Below are positions 9,551 to 18,507 of a stretch of 64,000 nucleotides of DNA, in pieces. The position numbers were made by a program, and so were the translations under genes. Position 1 is the stretch's first letter, and each line of letters begins with the position of its first letter. This DNA is from Silvibacterium bohemicum (GTDB taxonomy: Bacteria > Acidobacteriota > Terriglobia > Terriglobales > Acidobacteriaceae), in contig NZ_LBHJ01000018.1 of NCBI RefSeq assembly GCF_001006305.1, positions 44,584 through 108,583 on the forward strand, given 5' to 3'. Under the pieces are notes generated by a model that was not told the origin of the DNA, ran no database searches, and worked only from the letters and a program-made list of their open reading frames with translations.

Positions 9551-10177
9551 ATGGCCGCTGTGAAGAAGAGACTGACGAGACAGGAAAGCAAGGCATTGAC
9601 CCAGGAGAAGCTGCTGGTAGCTGCCGCCAAAGCATTTGCTCGCCGCGGATTTGCCGGAGCCTCCATCGATGAGATTACCCAGGCTGCTGGATTCTCACGA
9701 GGCGCTTTCCACTCCAACTTCAAGAATAAAGATGCACTCTTTCTGGCTCTTATAGAACGAGAGATCATGACTCTCACCCACGGAGCACACGAGAGCATCA
9801 CCGCCTCTTCGTCCGCTAAAGAATCGCTCGAAAACCTGCGGAAGTTTTATGCACCTTTCGGTAGCACGGAAAAGGATGCTTTCCTCCTCATTACAGAAGC
9901 TTATCTCTATGCGGTGCGGAATGTTCGGTTCGGGAAAAAGCTAAGTACGCTTTTCCGCAAAGTTCACGACGAACTGAAGCTCTCTCTTGAGCGCTTTCAT
10001 GAGCAAACGCGCTATAAGAATCCTATTCCGGCCGACCAGCTCATCTTAATCGGGTTCTCCCTCGGTCACGGGTTGGCGCTTTATAACCTAATGGATGGCG
10101 AAAGGTATCCGGAAAAAATGGTCGAGTCCAGCCAGGAGCTTGTCTTTGACAGACTCATGGGTTCGACCGGAAAGTAA
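9551..10177 (+). CDS. TetR/AcrR-family transcriptional regulator
   Basis: A 208-residue regulator. The N-terminal HTH is clear: TQEKLLVAAAKAFARRGFAGASIDEITQAAGFSRGAFHSNFKNKDALFLALIERE, about residues 17-70. The C-terminal half is a helical ligand-binding domain. It follows the secreted-protein gene by 67 bases on the same strand and sits next to the RND operon, the usual place for a local efflux repressor; the inverted repeat at 8562-8595 is the best candidate target. Ligand unknown. Confidence 0.92.
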   Translation: MAAVKKRLTRQESKALTQEKLLVAAAKAFARRGFAGASIDEITQAAGFSRGAFHSNFKNKDALFLALIEREIMTLTHGAHESITASSSAKESLENLRKFYAPFGSTEKDAFLLITEAYLYAVRNVRFGKKLSTLFRKVHDELKLSLERFHEQTRYKNPIPADQLILIGFSLGHGLALYNLMDGERYPEKMVESSQELVFDRLMGSTGK

Positions 10178-11049
10178 GCAAGGGGCGTTTTCACAAAGCA
10201 TACACGAATGGAGATTTTCGGGATAGTTGCATTTCTCGTCTCCATGCTGGATAAGAACTGTGGAGCCACCACTAACACAGATTCTCCTACTACGTGTTGC
10301 TATGCGATAGTGTGTTGGCGGCCCTCCGATCCTTCGACATCGCGGCGAATCAGTTAGCTGCGAAAGTTAGATTTATCGATAGAGCAAGAACTACGATGCG
10401 CTTTTATAATAGAAAACTTAAAACCGATTTCGATGACTAGCTAACGTGACTGAATTTTGAGAGGTTTCCTAGACCAAGACAGAAGCTACATGGAAGGCGA
10501 CGTCGATAGTGAATTATCGAATTAACGTTGGTTAGTTTACAAGCCGTCCTTTCGTGTCTTTCTAAACGGCCAAAAGGCTTTCGTAATATCTCAAAAAATT
10601 ACATGCTCTGTGCGAGCATGCGTGGCAGCAGACGATAGTTTACTTGTGAAATCTGGTCGTTGGTCTCATCGGAACAAACCACTCATCGATAAAATGACTC
10701 AGTTGTTGATTCGGCAATTGCAAATAGTGGACCATTATGGAAAAAAGCGCCATGATTTTAAATATCCATCAGCGGAGTTGTCTTTACGAATGAACCCAGC
10801 CTGTGGTCTTCTTAATAAGTCTTAAGGACCCACATGCCTTGGAAGTTGGCTCATGAGCACTCAAAATCTATTCTTTTTGGGGTTGCTCCGTCCAATATGA
10901 GGGATGCGTATGACGCTGTTTCTGCGATGCAGGTTTGGGAACTTTGGGCTCTTCCAAGAACGATTCAACAGGAGGCAGACCTTGTGTTCATCTTGTGAGC
11001 TATGCAGGAATGTGGCGAGTATCCATAAGCCACATTGGAGAGCTATGCC
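10178..11049. other. Non-coding or decayed stretch before the conjugative element
   Basis: About 870 AT-richer bases with no convincing gene; the best reading frame (71 codons at 10610) has no family resemblance or good ribosome site. A perfect 7-bp hairpin, CATGCTC-tgtgc-GAGCATG, lies at 10602-10620. The change in composition makes this a plausible left boundary zone for the conjugative element, but no copy of the tRNA attachment half seen at 40.8 kb was found here by eye. Confidence 0.4.
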
Positions 11050-12021
11050 ATGCCGTCAAGTCCTGACCCTCTCGATCTGCAGTGCGCGGTGACACTTGCG
11101 GAAACCCTCAGTTTCACAGATACGGCAAACCGGCTGCACATGACGCAACCGGGCGTAACGGCACGAATCAACCGGGTGGAGAAGAATCTCGGATACAAGC
11201 TGTTCGAGCGAAGAAAGGGTATGGTGAAAGCCATCACGCCCGAAGGTTTCATCTTCGTGGAAGAGGCAAAGCTTGTGCTTGAGCAACTGAATCGGCTAGT
11301 CCTCCGAGCCGAAGCCGCCCATCGGGCCGTCTCGGAGACGCTTTCTATCAGTCGGTCACACCACACTGACCTGCAACTGCTCTCCATCGTGGTTGCGGCA
11401 CAGGCAATCGAGGGTTCTCATATCTCAATCGAGGCTCCCTGCAACTCGGACGAAGAGGCCATCGACGCGCTCCTGACGGGGAAAGCCGACGTAGCGTTGG
11501 TCTCATGGCCGATCAACGAAAACCAAATAGCGGCTCTCCATCTCGTGCACGATCCCTTGGTGGCCGTGCTTCCGGAGAATCACATGCTTCGGGACCGCAC
11601 CGAGATTCATGTCGTTGATCTCCGCAACGAACAAATCATTGGGTCGAAGTACCAGTTTCCAGCGACGCTGAAAGAAGCATTGCTAACGAAGTGTAAATCG
11701 CTTGGTTTCATCCCTGGATGGCTGTGTATTACAGCCTCTCCCGCCGAGTCCGTTCACTTGGTGGATACAGGGGTAAGAGCCGGTATTACCATCGTGACAA
11801 AGCAGTACGCGAAGGAACTTGCGCTGACAAAGGCCACCTGCGTTCCCATTGCGGATGCCGAACTTGCCTTCGAATATGGCGCGGCTTACCGGCAATCCGA
11901 CCACCGTCCGGTACTGAATGCTTTCCTTCAATATCTGGTGGAGAAATGCCGGCCTATGCCGAGCCGGAAACGCAAGCCTGCTCGTGCCACGCCGAGTCTC
12001 ACTCGCAGGGCGACCGGCTGA
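11050..12021 (+). CDS. LysR-family transcriptional regulator
   Basis: About 323 residues with an N-terminal LysR HTH (DLQCAVTLAETLSFTDTANRLHMTQPGVTARINRVEKNLGYKLFER) and a C-terminal effector-binding region. ATG 11050 is chosen over a TTG five codons upstream because GGAG lies at 11037-11040. It converges on the VirB11-type gene with only about eight bases between the stops. LysR-type TraR regulators sit near the tra/trb genes in Tn4371-like elements, so a role in controlling transfer genes is a reasonable inference rather than something seen. The C-terminal tail is unusually basic (SRKRKPARATPSLTRRAT). Confidence 0.88.
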   Translation: MPSSPDPLDLQCAVTLAETLSFTDTANRLHMTQPGVTARINRVEKNLGYKLFERRKGMVKAITPEGFIFVEEAKLVLEQLNRLVLRAEAAHRAVSETLSISRSHHTDLQLLSIVVAAQAIEGSHISIEAPCNSDEEAIDALLTGKADVALVSWPINENQIAALHLVHDPLVAVLPENHMLRDRTEIHVVDLRNEQIIGSKYQFPATLKEALLTKCKSLGFIPGWLCITASPAESVHLVDTGVRAGITIVTKQYAKELALTKATCVPIADAELAFEYGAAYRQSDHRPVLNAFLQYLVEKCRPMPSRKRKPARATPSLTRRATG

Positions 12022-12029
12022 AGCTCGGT

Positions 12030-12938
12030 CTATGCCGGTCTCTGTACCTGAAGGACATCCTCCACGCGCCGCCTACCTTGGTGTCGGCTGATATAGACGA
12101 CCAGGTCGATACATCGCTTCACATCCTCTTCCGCCACATCCAATTGCAGGTTGGCACTGCTGCGGCTGGCGAGGCTGGCGAGGCGGCGGACGGATTCGTG
12201 CGCGCTGCTGGCATGTATTGTCGCCAGCGTTCCACGATGGCCTGTATTCATGGCATCCAGTAGTGTCCGGGCCTCCGGGCCGCGCACTTCCCCGACGATG
12301 ATGCGGTCTGGCCGATGCCGAAGGACAGCTTTTAACAGGTCGTCGAAGGTGACTTTATCGCGATGAGTGTCTACCTGGGATTCGGTCGAGACGATGTGCG
12401 GCTTGCGGATGTGAAGCTCTGCAGTGTCCTCGATAAGCAGGATGCGCTCCTCTTCGGGGATCGCATCGGCCAGCGTGCCCAGGAGCGTCGATTTGCCACT
12501 CCCAGTTCCGCCGGCGATGAGGATGTTCTGCCCTTCGCATACCGCTTGGGTCAGCATAATGGCCTGTTCGTCGGTCAGCATTTGGACCCGTATCAGGTCC
12601 GCCAGCGTAAAGTTCCGCGACGTGAACTTGCGAATAGTCATCAGGGGCCGAGGATTGACCACGGGAGGAATCATGGCCGCCATGCGGCTGCCATCGGGCA
12701 GGCGCAGATTCAGGATAGGTGAATCGGCGTCCAACTTTTTGCCGAAGCGGTTGGCGATCACCTCAAGGCCAGTCTGGAGCGCGCCCTCGTCGAAGCGGAT
12801 GTCAGGGAGATGTTGGATATGTCCACCTTCCTCTATCCATATAGAAGAATCAGGGTTCACCATGATCTCGGAGACGGTCTCGGCATCCAGCAGATGCTTG
12901 ATGGGTTTCAAAAATGGGGTGATGACTTCAAAGCTCAC
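12030..12938 (-). CDS. trbB: Conjugal transfer ATPase, VirB11/TrbB
   Basis: A 302-residue secretion ATPase of the VirB11/PulE class. Visible motifs: Walker A GGTGSGKST (about residue 145), the Asp-box-like LLIEDTAELHI, Walker B-type RPDRIIVGEVRGPEARTLLDAMNTGH and the His-box GHRGTLATIHAS. The protein forms a hexamer at the cytoplasmic base of the type IV secretion channel and powers assembly and transfer. Its length matches TrbB (about 320). It is the last gene of the minus-strand transfer block, separated by 160 bases from the coupling protein gene. Confidence 0.95.
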   Translation of the reverse strand: MSFEVITPFLKPIKHLLDAETVSEIMVNPDSSIWIEEGGHIQHLPDIRFDEGALQTGLEVIANRFGKKLDADSPILNLRLPDGSRMAAMIPPVVNPRPLMTIRKFTSRNFTLADLIRVQMLTDEQAIMLTQAVCEGQNILIAGGTGSGKSTLLGTLADAIPEEERILLIEDTAELHIRKPHIVSTESQVDTHRDKVTFDDLLKAVLRHRPDRIIVGEVRGPEARTLLDAMNTGHRGTLATIHASSAHESVRRLASLASRSSANLQLDVAEEDVKRCIDLVVYISRHQGRRRVEDVLQVQRPA

Positions 12939-13097
12939 GGGCAGACCTCATGAATGAAAATCGTGATCGCGTGGTCGTGGCGATGGGCATGTGGGAATCG
13001 CAAGGCGATTTCCAAGGACAGGGGGAAGGGTGGGAAACAGCCCGACCGGTTTCCGTCTTTTCCTCGGTCCGGCATTTCCATCGCCTCTGCCGAAGTT

Positions 13098-15134
13098 TCA
13101 TACGGACACCTGCGCGGGATCGAAGCCGATCTGCTCCTGTTCGAACCAGCTCATAGTGACAGGCAGGAAGTCCGGCTTGAGATAGCAGTAGGTGGCCGGC
13201 TGCGGACTGATCCCGTCGAATGCGACGACGATGGACTGCGCGTTCTTAAGATCGAAGAAGACCTTTTCCTCGAAGACAGGTTCTTTCTGTTTCTGATACT
13301 GCTTGACAGCAGCGACCGAACCTTTGCTGGCTGAGGTACGGCCCGAAAGCCACCCGACGTTGGCATTGGTCGAGGTCTCGGACAACGTGTAGCCAATTCG
13401 GGTGCGGTCCTCCTTGCCGCAAAGCTCTGAAGCATAGCGGGCGGTCTCAGGATCGGAAGTCGTCAGAAAGACTTTCGTGCGAAACGCCTGGAGGAGAGTC
13501 TTTACGCCTTCGTTCGGCAGAGCATCTTTCAGGCTGGCGACGGATTGCGTAGCGACGATGGGGATACAGCGCGGCTGACGCGAGAGCGACAGGAACCGTT
13601 CGTCTCCAGTCGGATTGTCGCCGCCTACCGTTGCGAAGTTCTGGTACTCATCGCAGATGAATACCGATGGCCGGTAGTGCTTGTCCGGTTCGGCATCCAT
13701 TCGGGGTATGCGCAGGAGCATCGCCCGCTGATAGTCGATCTTCATCATAGTGCCGATAGTCTTGGCGAGCGCAGGATTCAAGGCAACGGGAAAGTTCAGC
13801 CCGACGACCTTGCCGGACTCGATCAGCTCGTCAAACGGCGGCATGACGATCCCGTCAGGATCGGAGGCGCAGGGTCTTCCTTGGTAGAGCTCCTTGGGCG
13901 GGCAGAAGACACGGCGCACATCTGGATCTGTCTCGAAGAGCGAAAGGAAAACGGCGATGCCCTGGACGATGGATGTCTTTACTTCGGAGCGAAAGAACTT
14001 CCAATGCTCCCAATACCAGTACTGGACGCTATGGAAGCGTTCGCGCGCAGCGGCATCGGCTGGCTTGCGAGTGAAGACGAGGAACTCGATGGAGGTCTGC
14101 TCGGTGAGGGCCGTCTCCAGTTGTTCATCCCATCTCGCCAGATAGAGATTTGACTTGGCATCCCATATGAAGCCGAGCGGAGCGAGCGGAGCTTCCTCGT
14201 TGAGATAGTTCTGCTTGTCGATGCCGATATAGCTGGTTGTGCTGAACTGAGAGCCTACTTCGACGAGCATTGCCTCCAGGCTTCCGGCGCTGATGACGGT
14301 CTGGAAGATATCGACCAGCGTAACGTAGCCATCGCGGATACGGTGCAGCAGAATCACGTAGCGGACCAGATCGGTATAGGACTGCTGCCAGAAAGGTTCT
14401 TTTCCCTTTCCCCATATGGAAGTGATGATGGAAGCGATATTGAACGCCTGGGCGTAGGCATCGAGCAAGTTGTTCAACGGGTTATAGCGAACGTTGCCGT
14501 GAAGCGAGATCTCGACATAGTCGTTGTCGCGCCCGCACCACTTCAGGATGCGTTGTAGCTGTCGGCAGAGATCGCCTTTGACTTCGAGCACGATGCCGGA
14601 AAGCTTTCGCTCAGGATCATCAGCTTTGTATGCGAAGAGCTGGCGCATCGTGGGCAGAATCAGTCCGTAGGTCTTGCCAGATCCAATAGAACCGAAGGAC
14701 GCAATGCCGGTATAGAGTCCACGCTCGGGAATCGCAAGCCATGAAGGAAGCGCGGCTGCGCTTGGCGTCAACCTGCTATGAACTTCTCCGACGATTAGGG
14801 ACAGGTCCCTACGCTCGAGCGGGTCGGGATACGGAGGCAATGCTCCGGGGTTCAGTTCCAGCTCACTCTTATAGAGATGGACATACAGAAGTGAGAAGCC
14901 CATCGACAGGAGAATGAATGGCGTCGAGTACAGGAACACTTGATGCGCCATCAATAAGCCATGCACGATTTCCGGCCTCTCCATCTCCATCAGCCGAAGC
15001 ATGGAATCGGTATGGTCGATGGGAAGCAGTGTGTTCAGGATGATGTCGGACGCCGCGCTGAGACCAATCGAGAGCAGGAAGCGATAAGCAATCAGCGGGC
15101 GAATGATTCGTTGCATACGAGGAGAGGATCGCAT
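13098..15134 (-). CDS. traG: Type IV coupling protein, VirD4/TraG
   Basis: A 678-residue inner-membrane ATPase that would link the relaxosome to the type IV channel. Hydrophobic segments lie near residues 12-35 and 62-88. Walker A is GSIGSGKT at about 148-155; Walker B is SVFICDEYQNF in the second half, followed by the TraM-recognition-type region (RQPRCIPIVATQSVASLKDALP). The central all-alpha region contains the FxxxxT4CP-like WQQSYTDLVRYVILLHR. It lies just downstream of a ribbon-helix-helix gene. The start has GGAGACGACCTCA upstream. Its Walker B is a DEY rather than the common DEF/DEA, which is tolerated in this family. Confidence 0.93.
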   Translation of the reverse strand: MRSSPRMQRIIRPLIAYRFLLSIGLSAASDIILNTLLPIDHTDSMLRLMEMERPEIVHGLLMAHQVFLYSTPFILLSMGFSLLYVHLYKSELELNPGALPPYPDPLERRDLSLIVGEVHSRLTPSAAALPSWLAIPERGLYTGIASFGSIGSGKTYGLILPTMRQLFAYKADDPERKLSGIVLEVKGDLCRQLQRILKWCGRDNDYVEISLHGNVRYNPLNNLLDAYAQAFNIASIITSIWGKGKEPFWQQSYTDLVRYVILLHRIRDGYVTLVDIFQTVISAGSLEAMLVEVGSQFSTTSYIGIDKQNYLNEEAPLAPLGFIWDAKSNLYLARWDEQLETALTEQTSIEFLVFTRKPADAAARERFHSVQYWYWEHWKFFRSEVKTSIVQGIAVFLSLFETDPDVRRVFCPPKELYQGRPCASDPDGIVMPPFDELIESGKVVGLNFPVALNPALAKTIGTMMKIDYQRAMLLRIPRMDAEPDKHYRPSVFICDEYQNFATVGGDNPTGDERFLSLSRQPRCIPIVATQSVASLKDALPNEGVKTLLQAFRTKVFLTTSDPETARYASELCGKEDRTRIGYTLSETSTNANVGWLSGRTSASKGSVAAVKQYQKQKEPVFEEKVFFDLKNAQSIVVAFDGISPQPATYCYLKPDFLPVTMSWFEQEQIGFDPAQVSV

Positions 15135-15148
15135 TGAGGTCGTCTCCT

Positions 15149-15466
15149 TTATGCGTGGGCAGCGGTGCTCGATACCGGCACATCCGGTTTCGTAGCAGTT
15201 GCCGATGCTGGTTTGATGGGCGACGGTCCCGGCTTCGTGTCACTGGCGGTCTGTGTGGCATTCGCCGGGAGACTCGCCTTGTATTTGAGGAAGTCCTCTT
15301 CCTGCGCGATGGCGAAGCGCAGCAGCTCGTTGATGATGTAGTGGGTTTCATTGTTCGACCACTTGGCCATCAGCTCGATGTCATCGGCGACGGTCTGGTC
15401 GATGGAAGATTGCAATTTGGCGCGGCGGATGCGACTAACGCCGTGCTGTAGTTTCAGTCTGCTCAT
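15149..15466 (-). CDS. Ribbon-helix-helix protein, possible relaxosome accessory factor
   Basis: A 105-residue protein. Residues 17-58 (KLQSSIDQTVADDIELMAKWSNNETHYIINELLRFAIAQEED) fit a beta strand followed by two helices, the ribbon-helix-helix fold of MobC/TraY/ParD-type DNA-binding proteins; the rest is a Pro/Ala/Thr-rich disordered tail. It is 14 bases upstream of the coupling protein gene. RHH proteins commonly dock a relaxosome onto the coupling protein, so this is a candidate oriT-binding accessory protein. The fold call is from pattern only. Confidence 0.65.
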   Translation of the reverse strand: MSRLKLQHGVSRIRRAKLQSSIDQTVADDIELMAKWSNNETHYIINELLRFAIAQEEDFLKYKASLPANATQTASDTKPGPSPIKPASATATKPDVPVSSTAAHA

Positions 15467-15608
15467 GAGTGTCTCCTGTGAGTGAGTTTGGAATCGGCAG
15501 CAGATGCAAACAGCATCAGCAAACGATCACGAAAGAATCTGGCTTGTATCCGTCGCAGATGGAACGAGCATCAGGAAAATATCTGCGACAGATACGTTGG
15601 GTATCCAC

Positions 15609-15689
15609 GGTGCGGAGGGGGGAGCGACCAGCGCGGCGTTAGCCGTCGCGTCAGCCCCGAAGGGGCGGGGTCGCTCCCCCCTCCGCACC
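15609..15689 (-). promoter_or_regulatory. Large structured hairpin (possible three-way junction)
   Basis: A perfect 21-bp inverted repeat (arms 15609-15629 and 15669-15689) encloses two smaller hairpins: CGGC-GTTA-GCCG at 15634-15645 and CCCC-GAA-GGGG just before the right arm. It lies immediately downstream of the winged-helix gene ending at 15693 and upstream of the RHH gene. It could act as a terminator/attenuator or processing site within the transfer operon, or as a DNA site such as part of oriT. No U-run follows on the minus strand. Confidence 0.6.
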
Positions 15690-15692
15690 TAC

Positions 15693-16769
15693 TTACCACT
15701 CATCACCACCGTCGCTAAATAGCTGTTCCTGCACAGTTTGGCGTTCACGGACTGTCGTGTTAGTAGACCGCTGGCTAGACCCGAGATCCGACACTTTTAT
15801 GCGCTCTCTACGGAAGTGATGGAGCGGATAGCGGTATGGCAGGACGACAGGGACGAACTTCCTGCGCTCTGCCTGTCCGAGAAACCGGCGCCGGATGCGC
15901 TCGACGTCTCCTGCCGCGATGAGTGCCTGGTGTTCCGTGGCGGTGTAGATCGCGTCACCATCACGAAGGACGGCGAGGTCGCGCAGCGAAAGCGCCGACT
16001 GTTTCGTTTCGGTCTGCCGACGCACGCGAAGGTAGTCGATCAGGTGATCGACACCGCGCGGAGTCGTGGCGGTCGTTCCAGGCCGCTCGTCGGTGAGCTT
16101 TGAAGCAAACAGGCTGCGGGCACGCTCGAAGTTCTGCGGCGAGTCCGACAGATAAAGCAGCTCGAAGCCAGGGAGCGCACGGAACAGCGGGGCATATCGA
16201 TCGAGGAAATGCTCGAAGCCGGAGGCGGAGAGCGCGCCCTCATCGATATAGCTGAACGAGAGACCGCCATCCTTATTAAGGATGGCGGGAAATTCCTCGG
16301 CGAAGGCCACGCCGCGGGAGCGCGGCAGGACAGACTCACTGAGGCCGCTCGTCTCAGTGAAGTGGCTCACCTTCGCGGCTTCGGTGTCCAGCAACGTCTC
16401 GCCAAGATGGTCGAGGACGAAGTCCAGAACCATGAGGCGTGACTTGATCGTCGCATCGCTTTTCAGCCGGCGATGGTGCGAAGCGCCGAGCCCGGCAGCT
16501 CCGTACACCTCGGAAGAGGTGAGGTGGTAGGCAGAGCGAGCCTGCCCGCAGGCGATGCTTTGGATGTGGCCGAGCGCGAAGGCCCGGCGCAGGAACTGCG
16601 CGGCCAGAGCGCCACGGCCCCGCTCGATGAAGCGGAGATACTGGCGGCGGAGAAAATATCCCGAGTGCAGGGCGGCGAGATACAGGAACGCGGCCTCGCG
16701 TTCCGTGTAGCCAGCCGACTGCAACACCGGAATGGGATCGTAGGTGAGTGTCATAGGTCCCATGCTCAT
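15693..16769 (-). CDS. Winged-helix protein, replication-relaxation-like
   Basis: A 358-residue protein, not firmly recognised. The N-terminus looks like a winged helix (TEREAAFLYLAALHSGYFLRRQYLRFI, then LRRAFALGHIQSI and YHLTSSEVYGAAG). The middle has LSFSYIDEGALSASGFEHFLDRYAPLFRALPGFELLYLSD, a pattern like the alpha/beta core of replication-relaxation (PF13814-type) proteins. The start overlaps the stop of the preceding gene (ATGA), so both are translated together. The position among transfer genes, and the lack of any other relaxase candidate, suggest a DNA-processing role; that is inference. Confidence 0.6.
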   Translation of the reverse strand: MSMGPMTLTYDPIPVLQSAGYTEREAAFLYLAALHSGYFLRRQYLRFIERGRGALAAQFLRRAFALGHIQSIACGQARSAYHLTSSEVYGAAGLGASHHRRLKSDATIKSRLMVLDFVLDHLGETLLDTEAAKVSHFTETSGLSESVLPRSRGVAFAEEFPAILNKDGGLSFSYIDEGALSASGFEHFLDRYAPLFRALPGFELLYLSDSPQNFERARSLFASKLTDERPGTTATTPRGVDHLIDYLRVRRQTETKQSALSLRDLAVLRDGDAIYTATEHQALIAAGDVERIRRRFLGQAERRKFVPVVLPYRYPLHHFRRERIKVSDLGSSQRSTNTTVRERQTVQEQLFSDGGDEW

Positions 16770-17827
16770 AAATCAAAGATGTCCCGCATCATCTGGTGTT
16801 CGTCCTCGATCTTGGCGCTGATGCTGGCGCGGTCGGAGCTGGAGGCGTAGTTTCGGAAACCTGCCTGCGCCTTGGCGCGCAGGTGACCGCGCCGGTACGC
16901 AGCGGTCAGCACTTCGATGTCCTCGTGACCGCCCGTGCGTGAGCCCTGGTCGGCTTCCTGGCTGCGGGCGTCGTCATTCGGGTCAAACTCGATACGCGCG
17001 TCAGGGATCTGGATGCCGCCGTTCACAAACGGCAGTGAGTGCTTGGCGGCAACTTCTTCCTTGATGTCGGCCATATCACGCTTCGGGTCGGCCTTCCGTG
17101 CCCGGTAGATGTCTTTCTGGACACCAGCCTTAATCTCGAAGTCGAGCTTGACGCGGAGATTGCTGCCGCCGTCCCGCTCGATGCGCTGCGACGCATCGCG
17201 GTAGGCGCGATAGATGAGCGAGTCGTGCTCCATCTCGCGCGGCTTCACAAAGCCGTAGTACACGGTCTGGTCTTTCGGGACCTCGCCGCTCTTGCGAAGC
17301 CACGCGCGACCATCGCGAGTCAGCGTGGCCACTTCAGCGCGGTCAATCTGACGCCGCGTTCCATCGCGACGGAGATTGATGTGGCGCGTCTCTACCAGTC
17401 CTTTCGAGCGGAGATAGTTCAGGTCCTCACCAAGCTTGCGCTGCTTGCCGTCATAGACGGAATCGGCAAGATCGCGGGTGCGAACCACGCGAAACTTCCC
17501 CAGCTCCAGCATGACCTTGCGCTCCTCTGGGCGAAGCTGCATGCCGATGGTCTGGGAAGGAATCTTGTTTCGCTGGGGGCGACGCGGGTCCGTACTTTCG
17601 CGCGGGTCTTTGACGCTGCGCGGACGAGGAGCGGCTTCGCGTTGACGCTCGGGGCGCCTGGATGGAGCGGAGCGCGAAGGCGCATGGTTCGTGCGGCTTT
17701 GATCCGCACGCTCCTTGATGGATTGAAGGTGGCGCTGAACGGAGTTCGGCTCCTGCGGACGAGGCGCGCTCGTCTGCGGCGAGGTTTCTCTCCGGCGAGG
17801 CAAGTCCTGTGGAATCTCAATTCTCAT
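16766..17827 (-). CDS. Winged-helix protein with PD-(D/E)XK-like tail, replication-relaxation-like
   Basis: A 353-residue protein. Residues 1-90 are basic and Pro/Arg/Ser-rich, probably disordered. Residues 95-170 read as a winged helix (LRPEERKVMLELGKFRVVRTRDLADSVYDG, then LNYLRSKGLVE). The C-terminal part has IPDARIEF (Asp276), IEV (Glu305) and a Lys at about 319, spaced like a PD-(D/E)XK nuclease core and as in replication-relaxation proteins. The start overlaps the upstream gene's stop (ATGA) and its own stop overlaps the next start, so it is embedded in an operon. It is a candidate for the missing initiator or relaxase function. Family assignment is inferred from motifs only. Confidence 0.62.
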   Translation of the reverse strand: MRIEIPQDLPRRRETSPQTSAPRPQEPNSVQRHLQSIKERADQSRTNHAPSRSAPSRRPERQREAAPRPRSVKDPRESTDPRRPQRNKIPSQTIGMQLRPEERKVMLELGKFRVVRTRDLADSVYDGKQRKLGEDLNYLRSKGLVETRHINLRRDGTRRQIDRAEVATLTRDGRAWLRKSGEVPKDQTVYYGFVKPREMEHDSLIYRAYRDASQRIERDGGSNLRVKLDFEIKAGVQKDIYRARKADPKRDMADIKEEVAAKHSLPFVNGGIQIPDARIEFDPNDDARSQEADQGSRTGGHEDIEVLTAAYRRGHLRAKAQAGFRNYASSSDRASISAKIEDEHQMMRDIFDL

Positions 17828-18096
17828 GACTCATCTCCATCAGCGGCGCTGTCCTGAGAGGCCGTGAGCGAGAAGTCAATGGATGCCTGCTCTGTTTTCT
17901 TGCCGCGTTTCTTCTTCCCGGCATCGGGTGGCAGAACGTCGATCTCCAGCTTTGGTTTCCTGCCGGTGACACGACGAACGTCGTAGTCACCGGCATTCGT
18001 GAAACGGTCCATGTCTTTCTCGGCCTGCTCGCGCAGCGCACGAATCTTCGCAACAAGGTCAGGGGTGCGTTCGATTGGTGAGTCGTCGGTGTGCAT
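17824..18096 (-). CDS. Small charged protein of unknown function
   Basis: Ninety residues starting at MHTDDSPIERTPDLVAKIRALREQ, with a Lys-rich patch (GKKKRGKKTEQ) and an acidic end (DSAADGDES). No family recognised. It starts two bases after the upstream membrane-protein gene and its stop overlaps the start of the winged-helix/nuclease-like gene (ATGA), so the tight packing supports it being translated. The coiled-coil-like N-terminus and basic patch suggest a protein- or DNA-binding helper. Confidence 0.6.
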   Translation of the reverse strand: MHTDDSPIERTPDLVAKIRALREQAEKDMDRFTNAGDYDVRRVTGRKPKLEIDVLPPDAGKKKRGKKTEQASIDFSLTASQDSAADGDES

Positions 18097-18098
18097 GG

Positions 18099-18407
18099 CT
18101 AGAGTTGCTCCTCCTGATCGCTGAAGCGCGACAGAATCTCTGCCGATAACTCGCTCTTGCCGGTATGGATCTCCTGGTCGAAGTGCTTCAGCTTGCGGCC
18201 AGTGTCTCGCAGGAAGAACTTGCGCTCGATCCAGATGGTGAGGCCGAGGATATTGGTGAAGAGCAGAGCGCAGTAAAGCGCGATGGTCTTCAGGTAGGCG
18301 TGCAGGATGAGAGCGCGCCACGCGGTGAGGAACACAAACTCGCGCGACAGCCAGAAGATGAGTGCGAGAAAGGCCAGCGTGGCGACGAAGACGGCGTTGG
18401 CGATCAT
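18099..18407 (-). CDS. Small inner-membrane protein
   Basis: About 102 residues with two hydrophobic segments, NAVFVATLAFLALIFWL (residues 3-20) and LKTIALYCALLFTNILGLTIWI (about 36-58), followed by a charged cytoplasmic-type tail rich in Lys/Glu. ATG 18407 is chosen because AAAGGA precedes it; a GTG eleven codons upstream also exists. First gene of the tightly spaced block leading to the coupling protein. No named family. Confidence 0.6.
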   Translation of the reverse strand: MIANAVFVATLAFLALIFWLSREFVFLTAWRALILHAYLKTIALYCALLFTNILGLTIWIERKFFLRDTGRKLKHFDQEIHTGKSELSAEILSRFSDQEEQL

Positions 18408-18453
18408 GGGGTCCTTTCTGCCGCGATGAAAGAGCGGCACTGTGAGAGAAAAT

Positions 18454-18507
18454 GCGGAGAGGCGTAAGCCTCTCCGCGAGAAGGCGAAGGACGGCGTTAG
18501 CCGTCCT
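18454..18507 (-). terminator. Paired hairpins at the 3' end of the first SSB-like gene
   Basis: Two perfect stem-loops: GCGGAGAGGC-GTAA-GCCTCTCCGC (18454-18477) and AGGACGGC-GTTA-GCCGTCCT (18488-18507). The second carries the TAA stop of the SSB-like gene in its loop. No U-tract, so Rho-independent termination is not assured; RNA-stability or attenuation roles are possible. Confidence 0.55.

Noticed and set aside
10610..10825. 71-codon frame in the region before the LysR gene
   Set aside because: No ribosome site, no family resemblance, and composition unlike its neighbours' proteins.
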